From assembly GCA_000708835.1 (NCBI GenBank), contig DF237633.1, positions 10,848 through 44,432 on the forward strand: 33,585 nt of DNA, in the 5' to 3' direction. Of this stretch, positions 11,545 through 21,967 are shown one piece after another (within the stretch, counting starts at the first letter, position 1; each line of letters starts with the position of its first letter). The position numbers and the translations under genes are program-made. The stretch comes from Klebsormidium nitens (Eukaryota > Streptophyta > Klebsormidiophyceae > Klebsormidiales > Klebsormidiaceae). A model generated the notes under the pieces. That model was not told the DNA's origin. It saw nothing but the letters and a program-made list of their open reading frames with translations, and ran no database searches.

Positions 11545-12539
11545 CGAACAAAATGGACTCAAGGAGTAAGTCGATGGTACGTGACACGTAGCTACGTTGG
11601 GAGAGGAGCTAGAAGAGTTAGAAAGAGCTTAAGATCGAGCGCCGCTTTGTACAAAACGACGAATCACGACTCGACCTTTCACGATTTGTAATTAAGCGTG
11701 CTACTTGTATAGTCCATCTCGATCTGGCGTGTCCATGGAGTTGATCGAACGAGTTGGACGGCGCGCGGCTTGCACGGGCGCGGCCAAAAAAGAGAACTAA
11801 TCTTCTTTATAGTGTAAAAGCTTTGGATCGGATGTGGAGGACGGCCGCTATGGCACTTGTCAATGCACCGCCGCCCTGCCGATCTGTATTTAGGATCGAT
11901 GACTTCTGGCCCGGCCAGGCATACCAACGAACGAAGACCGAAAGCATGCATTCATGGGCTTCCGACAATTATAGTACCGTCCGTGGCATCCAAAAGGCAT
12001 ACTTTTTAGAATGACATTGCAATGGAACGCCGCGCCCTAGATCTTGTAGTACTGTGGCCTTAAGATGAATCTATCATTTATATAAGTTCGGTCGCGATGT
12101 ATGGGACGATCGGACATTGATCTGGGCCCGCCCGTGGCAGCACGATCAGGATCATATGTACGCATAGTCTAGCTGTCATTCTTATCGCAGCCTGAGTACG
12201 TCGGACTCGAGTCATGCCATGATCGGCCGCTGATCGTCATATGTATGCACTGATGCAGCTTGGTACGAAGTAAAAGCAAAAAATGCTCATAGTCGTGCCA
12301 AGTCCATGCAAAGGCATGCGAAGTGGTGCCTCAATCCGCAAAATCATGTTTCTAGTGGCTAGAAGCTTGCAGGGTCCCCCGAAGCTCATGACAACGACTT
12401 GGCGACCCGGAACTGCCGTCAAAGGTTGTTGGACGAATGCTCCCTTGTCTACAGAAGGACGTCATTTCTAGCGCTTCACAAAGAAAAAACATCCACCCTT
12501 CGATCTTCGAAACCTTAACGGGGCCCCAAGTTGCGAACG
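11545..12539. other. Convergent intergenic region between bestrophin and WDR55
   Basis: The 3' ends of the two genes face each other here, so both 3' UTRs should lie in this stretch. No conserved coding region, RNA gene or obvious repeat was found, and no canonical AATAAA was confidently placed for either gene. Confidence 0.45.
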
Positions 12540-15500
12540 TCAAAGGTCGTCGAAGAAGCTGCTACCTTTCGGCTTCTTCCCTGCCTTTTTCCGCTTGCCT
12601 TTCCGCTTGGACTTGCGACTCTTGGGAGCTGCAATTAACACGGAAGGAACGACCCATCTTAACAACTTACAGATGGAATCTCATAGCGATGGTTGACTGA
12701 GCAACTGAGATCGGCAAATATGAAATGCAAAGTCGCACAGCAGAGTCTCATATCGAGGTGCCTTTAAACCCTCGAGGCAGCCCGCGGATTGGGAGCGTTT
12801 TCCGGAGATGGTCAGATCGCAATCGTCCAGAGTCGCAACACCCTGACCCCTCGATCGCGAGTTGCTCACAATACATCAGATACGTTATCCTACAACCACT
12901 GGTCAATTTCTAAACACCCCCCAAGACAACAAGCAAGCAGACCTCACGATCTGGGCATGACTTCCAGCGGTACTCCCCAAGAGAAATTCGATCCATTAGA
13001 CACAACGCCCCCTCCCACTGAAACGACCCGTTCGCAACGAAAGCTGTGATTCTGCCTGTCGAGGAAACGCGGCCCGGACGCCTTCCCGTCGCTGCTTCTA
13101 CCATAAGACGGCAAAACGGCAGCGGATCGCAACACATGTGACTCGCAGAAGGGTTTACAACAAAGATTGACAGCACAACGCGATACAGTCCACACAGCCC
13201 GTGACAACCGGCCCACCCGTTATCATCAAGGCAGCTCCCGGTGTCAACTGCTCTATGTTTGACTTCAAGTTCGTCCTTTCTCTCGGAAATCACGGCATTC
13301 CCAGAATTTGTCTGCTCATGCGCTTATGCACCGGACAGGGGTCGCCCAGACTTCAGATTGGTTCACCATTAAAAACAGAGCCCGTGATTCGAATCGCACT
13401 CACCATCACTGTCCTCGTCACTCTCCGTGTCCGCCACGTCATCCACCTTGGCCTTCCCCTTATCCGCAACCATCACCGGCGGCCGCCCGGAGCCGCCCGC
13501 TTCGTCCTCTTCCATGGCTTCTGGCTTTTCTGCCGACTCTAGTTGCCTGCCCTCCTTCGCTTCGTCCTCGTCGTCTTCTTCGAGCAGATAAGCCGTGTCC
13601 CACAACTGCGCGAATAGTAACATATAACAGCGGTAAGCTATGTGATCTAGGGGAGAGCCTATATGTAAGCTCTGACGAAGGAAGGTCGTAATCCTGAAAC
13701 AGGGTGAGGTGGATAATCACGGAACACACAAGCTACGCGAGCTGGGGAGCCGTTACGTGAGCTTTCAGGAGAGAAGATCCTGATGCTAGACCAGAGATCC
13801 GGGGGGTGAACGGGATTATGAACCGAAACGCTGTTCTTGTGATCCATAATCTGCTTATGATATCCCCGGGCGACTGTCCTAGCTGGATTTGAGGACGAGT
13901 GCAGGAGAGAAGAAAGCCCGACGTTCAAAAAGGCACTGTGGCTGAATGTATAAAGGCAGCGACCAATGACGAAAGGGGTTGCAAAACCAGAGTAAACGGC
14001 GAAAGAAACCATTCGCTGTGGTGATGGAATAACTTCGATGTTCGAAGTACGACCGACGGGTGTTGAGTCCTTGACCTTCTGAACCGTTACTTCGCAGCTC
14101 AATTTGACAGATGCTGACTCAACCGGCGCTGGAACCTTTTCCGAGCACTTCGGCTGCGGCGTCGATTGGATGGCGAGCTTTCCGCATTTGAGAGGAGAAA
14201 GCGCTGCCGATTCTTCCACAAAACAGTAGGAACTTTGAATCAGACACCTGCGACAGCTTTGTTCATCGTCTCGCAAAGAAGTGGATGAGACATAAGCATC
14301 CCTTTCGACAGAGAACAGTTAAAGTTATGAAACCGACCCTCTCCTACGAAGAGAGTAACGATATGCATCTTCAGTCGATATCAGCCAAGAACGACAAACA
14401 CAAACAGAGGCGCTGGTTATGCGTGTTCCCTATGAGTATGATGCTCCCGTTACCAGCTCGTCACGTGGCTCGGGCTCAACATCTGACGTCACCTGTAGTT
14501 GCCAGGAAGTCACGCACGAGAAAAGGAACGTGATCTACAAGTGCTTTAAGCAAAAGCTCAGCGATAGAGGAAAGTAAAGGGCAGAATGAGAAGCCCAAGG
14601 AGAACAATCAAGGCAGATAAAGCACAGACTAGAAAGGAGGAGGACAAACAGGGACGGAAGAAAGAACGCAAGACGCGCCCACCTTGAGAGTGTGGTCGTG
14701 AGAAGCGCTGACGAGCGTCCGGCGGTCTGGAGAGAACGCTGCATCGCCACGTGACAAACAGTCAGGACCAGACAATGTGCAGATTATTAGGAGGTCCGTA
14801 CGGGTTTAGTTTGAGATGTGCCAAGGATCGAGCCTTGACATGTCCCCGAATAACACTTGGAACTTTGGGATGAGTCTTTTAGAAGGGATTACGCTTTCTC
14901 GTCTTTGTCGCTCGGCCAGACAAGTCATTTTCCGACCCGTCAATCAATCCGTGAAAATGGGAACGCCCCCCATACGCACTTATAACAACCGCCTGGCTCA
15001 AGTTCGAATCTTAGCTCGATCAGAACCGCACACTTGTCCCGACTTGGACAGCTAGCAGCAAAGGGGAAGTCTAAGCGCGAACCGAGTGGGATGACACGAC
15101 TCTCCCCCAACCGCTCGATCAGATACTCCGTGGCTTTCCCCACAATCCCGAGCATCCGTATCGCGCACTGTAAGAGCTTTCCTATGTAAGCAAGCCGCTC
15201 GTGACTTGCGAAACTAAGAGAACGCAATATGAGAAGAGGATGAACAAAGCGGAGAAACGATTTCTACCCAACCGTTCAATCGGATACGCCGCGGATTCCC
15301 CCACGATCCGGAGCATGATGTTGCGCAGAAAAGACTATTCAGGAGGATAACCACTGCTCCCGACTTTGAAACAGAAAAGAGGTAAAAACCGGTAACGAGA
15401 CGGAGAATCGGAGAAAATGGAGACGGAAATGGAGAATAGAAACGGAAGCGGAGAACCGCGAGACGGAAAGCAAGCCCTGGTTCTGACCCAGCCGCTCGAT

Positions 15501-18500
15501 TGGATACTCCGCATGTTCTCCCACGATCCCGAGCATCATGATGGGCACTCTAAAAACTCATTTATTAGAACTGCTCCCGACTTGAAGAACAGAAACAATG
15601 CGAAATCCGAAACGAGGAACGGGAGGAGGAATTCAATACTCACCCAGCCGCTCAATTGGATATTCGGCATGTTCCCCCACGATCCCGAGCATCTTATTGG
15701 GCAGAACACTGACGATCCTAATCAGCCCGTCGCTCGACCCGGTGACGACCGTATCTTCGTCCAGCCGCACGAGGGCGTCCACCGAAGCGGGGTGGCCGGG
15801 GAAACGGTCGCTGCAATCGTTCCACGCGCCCCAGGAGTAGAGGCTCAGAACGCCGCTCTGGGATCCGCACACGATCTTGCGCCCCTGCTTTGTGGTGACC
15901 ACGCTCAGGAGCTCGTCTTCGGCGTTCTCGGACCGGGCTTCTAACTGCAACGTACGAGGTCTGAAATCATAATCTGCTTCAACGTGTCGTCGAGAACGGT
16001 GCGAAATGAGCATCCTGGGAATTTGTGCGTTGTGGAATGATATCTTGTTTGATAGTGACGACGCTCAGAAGCTTGACGTTTGCCTTCTCGTTCTCAGAGC
16101 GCGCTTTTGACTGCACGCCAGGACACAAGCCGGAAGAGAATGAACAGCATCCTGAAAACGTCAACGGTTCTAAACGTGCTTTGAAAGTGCTCTAAGAGCC
16201 GCACAAGATTGTGCGCCCCTGCTTTTTGATCACGACGCTCAAGAGTTCGTCTTCTGCATTTTCGGACCGTGCTTCCAACTGCGAGGAAGAAGTTCAAAAA
16301 CAGACTTTAGTCAGCGTCATCCGAAAAGCGCCGGAAGCAGCCAGAGCGTGGGATGTACCTGAGATATACGGCGAGCAAGAAACAGGTTCAGAAGGGCGGA
16401 AAAGAGCGCTGCCGTGTGTTCTTCGCAGAAATGCACTGAGAATCACGAAAACTTGCGCAGGTGCGAAGGTGGCAGACGGGAAGCATGTCCCCGCCCGTCG
16501 ACTTCCAGCTCCTCCATTCCAGACCCCCAGAATCTAAAAATCAACCTCCAGAGACACTCAACAAAGCTGAACAATATCCATTTTTCTGTGCTCCCCACCC
16601 TGTTTTTCCGCAGGTTGCAGACAGAGAGCATGCCGTCCCCGCTTCTGTAGCGTTCCTACTACTTACAAATGCCCAAAACCCCACCTTCCCCGGACCCGAA
16701 CCCGAAAGGCCAAGCACTCCAACTAATGCTTTAAAAGATTTCAGATATCGTAGCCTCTAAAGCCTGCAAGTCTAGATAACCCACCTTGTTTTTCCGTAGG
16801 TTGCAGACAGAGAGCGTCCCGTCCCCGCTGGCGGCCAGCAGGTGCTGCGAGTCCGCCACGTGTTCAAAATCCGCAATAAAGTCTTCGTGCACGTCGAAGA
16901 GCGCCGTGCAGTCCTGCGCGCGCGTGTCCCAGAGCTGTGGAGGCAGGAGAGTCACATGACGTCAGCTTTTCCCTGAGCTTTAAGGGGTCTTTTATCCCAT
17001 GTGGCTTGCGGCGACATCCAAATAACGGTTAACGAATACCCGTCGCTGCGAATCGGCCCACAACGTCCTGTTTCAGGACCAACGAGAAAGAGAGGCTCAA
17101 ACTTCGAGTATGTTTTGTGTTCAGATTCAAAAGCTGCGGGTCAATCTGTATGCAAGCTTGCAGGGAGCAAGGTAGTAAACAGCATTGGTTTGCTTCGGAA
17201 ACAGCGGGTAAAGGATCCTCAACCTAAAGCCCAGAAACTGCCGTACAGACAACCTTACATATGGTTTTTTTTCTTGTGCCACTTTGAAAAAGAGAAGGTG
17301 TCAGAAAGATCGTTTCGTAAACCCAGATCAAATATCAAAGGGAGTCGAAGCTACAATTCAATAAGAGCTGTACCCCAAAACCGCGTCATCTAAGGCAGTT
17401 CGAGCATCGAAGACGCCGGCATATGTCTGTTTGCTGTTCTTCTTAGACGCGCGATCGCCATTGAGATTTTGAGCTGCTGCCGATACTCTGCGATAAGCCC
17501 ATCGATGAGATTTGCAGCACTTCTGAGGCGCACAAAAGAACACGCTGCAAACCCACAGATCTGACCGGTGAGGTCTGCTGCAAAACGAGAGGCAAAATAC
17601 ATCGGAAAAAGAGGACGACATAGTTAAAGTAGCAAAGGGAGGCTCTGCTTTTAGCAGAGACTTCAATTCTTAGCAAAGAGGACAGATAACGTCCGTATCT
17701 TTAGCAACACTGGGATTCAACCAAGTTCGAAACCGACAGATCATGCATTCAAGAGCACTCCTGTAAACTCGACGGCACTGCATTGAAGGCAGCAATCTAA
17801 TTAGAAAGCTCATCGCAGCAAACTTCCGGACAGGGCGTCAGGAACCTTTTTTGGGTTTTGCAACTGCCTCGAACTCCTACGAAAAGAAGAGGCATCCGAG
17901 GAAGACTTAAAGCCTCCACCGCTACGTCGGAAGGGTCCTAAAGGCGATCAAAGCAGGGTCGATGCGCAAACACCCTTCACACCGACGTCAACAGCATCAA
18001 AACGCATATTCTACTGATATCTCTAGTCGGCTCAGGTGTCCCGTCTTTGTTTTGTTGGGCTTCATAGGCGCCTGTCCAATCCCGGACAGGCGCCAAAGCT
18101 TTGGAAAGGAATGCGAAGCATGCAAAACAGAGTACCAAGGATCGAAGGCCAATGCTTTGAGCGCCAGAGAAACGGCACTACGGCAAGTCCAGCACTGACA
18201 TTCTTTCAGCCGAGATTCAAAAATCGTCGAGCCATGGCTAAACAAACAACTGTGCGGAGTTGCGGGAAGTCAGATCCGGGTTTTCTAGGCCCATAGCATT
18301 TCGTCAGTGTTCCTCCTTCGGAGGAATCGGTGCCCAGTGCGTTTCATCATCCTTCCCGAACTCCTTGCTCAAAGGCGCTTCGCTCAAAGCGAGGCCTCAA
18401 ACGTAGCCGAGCCATTGCTTCGGCCGCCAATCAAAGCAAAGCTGGAATCCAAAAGAAGACGCAGCAACATGACCATATGTCAAGCCAGCCGAAACCCAAA

Positions 18501-20548
18501 AGAGACAAATAACAGCGTAAGAAGTATAGGAGGCCAGCGCCTCGTGAATTAGAGCATACGCTGCATTAGCCAGAGACACACAAACAACTTGTACATTTCA
18601 CTTTCTTTTGATTTCTTCCATTGCGGCCGTTGCTGGTTCTCTGCAGAGTTTCGGATATCGAAGCTCGCACCCTGATGGCCCAAAACTACACCTCCAAAAG
18701 CAAGAAGTACCCCAAATCTGAAACTGCAAACTTTGTAGCTCGCACCTTGATGGCCCCCTCGTCGTCCCCAGTCGCGAGCGTCGTCTCCGAGAGCGCCTCC
18801 ATGCGGTTGATCGCGGCCGCGTGCGCGTTCTCGAGGCGCGCAACCTTCTGCCCGGTGATTGCGTCCGTGCACAGGATCGAGCGGTCCGCGGAACAGCTCA
18901 GCAGTAACCGCCCGCCGTCCATGAAGCGCAGCGCACGGCACGTATCGGTGTGGGCTGCAAATCAGCGACTTGAGTTCATATCTTTGAATCGTTCATGCTC
19001 GAACCAGCTTTTGAAATTGGAAAGCACCGAATCAGCGGTCCGCGGAACAGCTCAACAGCAACCGGCCGCCGTCCATGAAGCGGAGCGCACGACACGAATC
19101 CGTGTGGGCTGCAAAGAAGGGCATCGACTACGACGTCATGTTTTGCTCGGAACAGAGGCTTCAGAGCCGGAGAGCACAAGGTTAGCATCGAAAAAGATGG
19201 CTCAGAAGCAGCCAGCCACCGCCCATGAACCGAAGCGCACGGTATGAGTCGGTGTGGGCTGCGATTCAGTGGAAACGAGTGTACTTTTCTGTTTACTCTG
19301 TGCTCGGTATCAGCTCTCGGACTGGAGAGAAGAAGATACGATTAAGAAATTGATAGCGTATGAGCAGCCGGTCGCCGTCCATGAAGCGAAGCGCAAGGCA
19401 TGAATCGGTGTGGGCGGCGATTCGTGGTAAAGAACAAGCTTTTCCGTTTACCCTTTGCTCGGTATCAGCTCTCGGACTGGAGAGAAGAAGATACAATTCA
19501 GATACGATCAATAGCTTATGAGCAGCCGGCCGCCGTCCATGAAGCGAAGCGCACGGCACAAATTGGTGTGCGCTGCAATTCAGGTAACAAAGAGAAGTTG
19601 TGAAGGCACCTCTTGCTTGGAACAGCTTTGAAACTGGAGAGCACAAGAACTTGGTTCATGAGTTTAGAACGAGTACAAAATGTATATTTCAGGAACAAAG
19701 AACTCGTCAGCAGCCGGCCGTCGTCCATAACTGCGCGAAAAGAGTCCGTGTGCACTGCGGATTGGGAACACCGTTTAGTTTCCGGATCACTCCTTGCTCG
19801 ATACAGGGCTTTCAATCCCGGAAGAGCAGAACAGATGATCAAGAGACAGGTAGGTCAGCAGCAGCGGGCCGCCGTAAATATAGCGCAATGCGCAGCATGA
19901 GTCGTGTGGGCGGCAGAAGTACCGAAGAATCCTAACAATCAACATCCAGCTTTCATTTCGGATGCTCGTTAATCCGGATCTGCTTAGAAGTGAGCAGGAA
20001 ATTCAGGATTTATGTCAGAGCGAGGGCTTTAGCACTCGAGGGTCTGTAGGGGCTTTCAGATGATGCCCCAAACACAAACTTATCTCCTGAGTGCCCCTTT
20101 TGAATGGTGAGTGCCCAGAGTTTCATAATAATAGTGCCGCAAGCCTGACCATGACAAACCTTTGTCTCAGCATTATTGGCCGGGTCTGACGACAGCCTTC
20201 TTGCTGAAACATCAGGTATAGAAACCCACTCACGCTGTGATTGATGGAAAAAACCTTGCCGAATGATCATAATCCCAACTCTTACGGTTCCCTTCTTGTC
20301 CGCTCTCTCGCCGGCCACGTTCCTCAAACGAAGAACTGGTCAGAGAAGCAGCCATTATCAAAAGAAGTAAGCACAATAAGCTCACCTGGATATGATAAGA
20401 GCTGGCGCGGCGGTGTGTCGTCCCCATAGCGAAAGATCTCAACCTGCCCGGTGATGATTCCCGCCGCGACAACCGGAAGCTCCGGATGGATGTGGACATC
20501 GAACGGCTGCGCCTCGAGTGAGATCTGGGCCGCCTCGCCCCCCTCCAT
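12540..20548 (-). CDS. WDR55: WDR55-like WD40-repeat nucleolar protein, seven exons, 389 aa
   Basis: WDR55 (yeast Jip5 relative) is a nucleolar beta-propeller protein needed for rRNA processing. Exons in gene order: 20548-20386, 18954-18746, 16934-16785, 15944-15644, 14738-14683, 13605-13404 and 12628-12540. Together they total 1,170 bases (389 aa plus stop), every junction is in frame, and all sites are GT-AG. Landmarks are FDVHIHPELPVVAAG at the N-terminus, AHTDTCRALRFMDGG and TGDDEGAIK (exon 2), LWDTRAQDCTALFDVHEDFI and LLAASGDGTLSVCN (exon 3), ELLSVVTTKQGRKIVCGSQS, LYSWG and VTGSSDGLIRIV (exon 4), and FSPDRRTLVSASHDHTLKLW across exons 5 and 6. These are followed by an acidic stretch with DESD-type runs and a lysine-rich tail ending SSFFDDL, as in plant homologues. 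The order and length fit the family well. Introns 1 to 4 carry exon-edge copy arrays. Confidence 0.93.
15103..15554 (-). repeat. Three partial copies of the 3' edge of WDR55 exon 4
   Basis: Copies lie at about 15484-15554, 15266-15335 and 15103-15176, all in gene orientation and downstream of the real donor at 15643. The positions equivalent to the donor are 15487, 15267 and 15106, giving spacings of 156, 220 and 161. The nearest copy encodes MLGIVGEHAEYPIERLG exactly as the real exon does, but with silent changes. The second and third read MLRIVGESAAYPIERLG and MLGIVGKATEYLIERLG. GT is kept in the first two copies and lost in the third. Confidence 0.85.
16041..16290 (-). repeat. Two partial copies of the 5' edge of WDR55 exon 4
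   Basis: Each copy starts at an intact AG acceptor, at 16110 and 16278; the real exon starts at 15944, so the spacings are 166 and 168. The far copy encodes LEARSENAEDELLSVV, identical to the exon at the protein level but with many third-position differences, then reaches a TAG shortly after CGS. The near copy is less faithful (SKARSENEKANVKLLSVV). Confidence 0.88.
16456..16642 (-). repeat. Two partial copies of the 3' edge of WDR55 exon 3
   Basis: The motif CAGACAGAGAG within the real exon at 16804 recurs at 16618 and, more altered, as CAGACGGGAAG at 16473 (spacings 186 and 145). The nearer copy retains about 40 recognisable exon bases next to a donor-like GGGTGGGG. The far copy is weak. 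Confidence 0.7.
18067..18094. repeat. Perfect 11-bp inverted repeat (hairpin) in WDR55 intron 2
   Basis: GGCGCCTGTCC and GGACAGGCGCC flank the six-base loop AATCCC. The stem is GC-rich and perfect. It sits deep inside the long intron between exons 2 and 3, with no attached gene; its role is unknown. Confidence 0.7.
18655..18690 (-). repeat. Short copy of the 3' edge of WDR55 exon 2
   Basis: AGCTCGCACCCTGATGGCCC repeats the exon-2 end and donor region seen at about 18738-18757. It lies about 75 bp downstream in gene direction, closer than the other arrays. Only about 25-30 bases are recognisable. Confidence 0.55.
19033..19916 (-). repeat. Six tandem partial copies of the 5' edge of WDR55 exon 2
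   Basis: Positions equivalent to the exon start (real 18954) lie at 19108, 19258, 19414, 19572, 19754 and 19910, with spacings of 154, 150, 156, 158, 182 and 156. The first copy holds about 80 exon bases and encodes AHTDSCRALRFMDGG with mostly silent changes, then a TGA. Copies 2 to 4 still read AHTDSYRALRFM, AHTDSCLALRFMDGD and AHTNLCRALRFMDGG. Copies 5 and 6 are degraded. The acceptor AG survives in copies 1, 2, 4 and 5. Copies 3 and 4 also share about 60 bp of near-identical intron around GCTCGGTATCAGCTCTCGG. Confidence 0.92.
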
Positions 20549-21337
20549 TTGTTGGTGTGATTAAGGGGGGGGGAGGGAGATGTTCTGGAGGGTGGCAGCA
20601 GGCGACTTGTCTTTACCTCACTGCGGTGGCGAGGACAGTTCTGTGCATCAGAGACGCTGACTCAGTTCAACGACTATTTTCAACTGTGCATCAAGATCGT
20701 CGGTGAAAGGGAGCTTGTTCTTGGTTAGTGACGTTGTGATGGGTTAAAGTTGCTTAATTGTTGCAGTGCATCAGACACGGGTGAATATGACGCCTCTATT
20801 GTCGCCTAAACTTGCAGAAGCGCTAGCAGCTCTTATTTTTACAACAACATTGATCACTCGGGATATGAGTCAACTTGCAACTGGAATCAGAGGTAGACAA
20901 GGGGCGCAAACGCCACCAAAGGCCCGAGCTTGCAGAACCGAGTCCAAAGAACGCCGCCCAGAAAGTTTCATGACATTAAGGATGCAATTGCTGGCATCAA
21001 CATTGCTCACCTCGAAACGGGGTGTGCGTCCAATGTCCAAATGCGCCGGGATTCCAGTCCCTTGTACTAGAATTACTCGCGCCTTGGTTCCCTCAAACCT
21101 TCCTTTGGTCCTCTTCAAAACCACTTCCTGCCGCCTGATATATGTGAGACCCTCACTACCGACACGCTGTGTCAGGCTCAACCACCGGTATTTCACATGC
21201 CCACGGCGACTAAGCTATTTGTGCCCACCACTCTTAGCGGCGGCTTTCCCCTCCTCAAATTCTGTTTTCACTTTTCTGAACTGCACGGTCAGGGTCTGTG
21301 GTACCCTCAGATAGGCTACGCAGGGGCACAATGTAGG
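20549..21337. other. Intergenic region between COA3-like gene 3' end and WDR55 5' end
   Basis: WDR55 starts at 20548 on the minus strand, so its promoter and 5' UTR should lie here. A run of nine G followed by two AGGG tracts (about 20564-20592, + strand) lies within 45 bp of the start codon. The right end holds a decayed copy of the COA3 C-terminal coding end (21215-21290). No other gene was recognised. Confidence 0.5.
21215..21290 (-). repeat. Partial copy of the COA3-like gene's C-terminal coding end
   Basis: It repeats the real 21338-21412 at a distance of 123 bp downstream in gene direction. One inserted base shifts the early part, but the last residues read KAAAKSGGHK followed by TAG, against KAAAKSGGHA and TAG in the gene. 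Two of the differences in the final stretch are silent (GCT/GCC and GCG/GCT). A GCG to GCA change creates an acceptor-like CCGTGCAG at its start, so it could in principle serve as an alternative last exon. Confidence 0.75.
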
Positions 21338-21526
21338 CTATGCGTGCCCACCACTCTTCGCGGCAGCTTTCTCCTGCTCGATTTCTTTCTCCACTTTCTG
21401 AACCGCACGGTCAAGATCAGTCGTGCCCACCGCCTTCATCGAGTACACATACGCACCGACAACGAAGGCGGACAGCGTCCCTGCAACGAGCAGGTTCTTG
21501 AGGCGGAGCGAGCTTTGAGGGGCCAT
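21338..21526 (-). CDS. COA3-like cytochrome c oxidase assembly protein, 62 aa
   Basis: COA3 (CCDC56) is a small mitochondrial inner-membrane protein that binds newly made COX1 and helps complex IV assembly. The ORF starts with the ATG at 21526. It has a basic N-terminus with RLKNLLVAG, one transmembrane helix about residues 12-30 (LLVAGTLSAFVVGAYVYSM, followed by KAVG), and a charged coiled-coil-like tail DLDRAVQKVEKEIEQEKAAAK. The L-x-N-x-L-x-x-G...F-x-x-G-x-Y-x-Y-S pattern and the short length fit the family, although the canonical DDF after the helix is replaced here by TTDLDR. No intron is needed. It is divergent to UTP14. The assignment rests on pattern and topology. Confidence 0.6.
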   Translation of the reverse strand: MAPQSSLRLKNLLVAGTLSAFVVGAYVYSMKAVGTTDLDRAVQKVEKEIEQEKAAAKSGGHA

Positions 21527-21967
21527 ATTCAAGCGCTGTTCTCAAATGTCCAGCGGAAGACGAACGCCAAGGGCAAAAGAGGTAGGAGAAATGCGCAGGA
21601 GAATGCTCCTGGTTGTCCAGAAACAGCAGCTGGAGACCTTTCTGATTGGAGTGGTTGTTGACACATTAGGCCACCTTGCCAGGCGTCGTTCATTACCAAG
21701 CGCCGGTTATCATGTCGGGAGAAATTTAATGTGAGATAGGGACTGGGTGGAAGCTAGGAACGGCTGTGGTAACGGCGCCAATCTCCATGTGGTGTCAAAA
21801 AGCCTCGCAGTCTCGAGACATTCACAGAATGTTTTGGATGTCAAATGTTGCGAGTTCTCCTCTCTGCCTCTGAGTCTGGGCAAGCGCTCTCAAACGCCGC
21901 TTGGTAGCCACTCCTTTTTCTCCTGAGACCAGGATTGAGGTAGCTGCATCATTAGAGAGAGAGCAGA
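21527..21967. promoter_or_regulatory. Likely bidirectional promoter region between COA3-like gene and UTP14
   Basis: About 440 bp separates two divergent start codons. Both 5' UTRs and core promoters should fall here unless either gene has an upstream noncoding exon. No TATA box was recognised. The purine-rich GAGAGAGAGCAG directly precedes the UTP14 start codon. Confidence 0.45.

Noticed and set aside
14285-14533. 82-codon open frame on the plus strand in WDR55 intron 5
   Set aside because: No recognisable motif or family; it lies within an intron and is no longer than expected by chance in this composition.
15103-16642. Possibility that the exon copies are separate WDR55 paralogues or processed pseudogenes
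   Set aside because: Each copy covers only an exon edge plus adjoining intron and none joins two exons, so neither retroposition nor whole-gene duplication fits.
18621-19247. Long plus-strand open frame (208 codons) over WDR55 exon 2
   Set aside because: It is antisense to a clearly coding WD40 exon and to the copy array; the repeated exon fragments keep it open. No protein family features.
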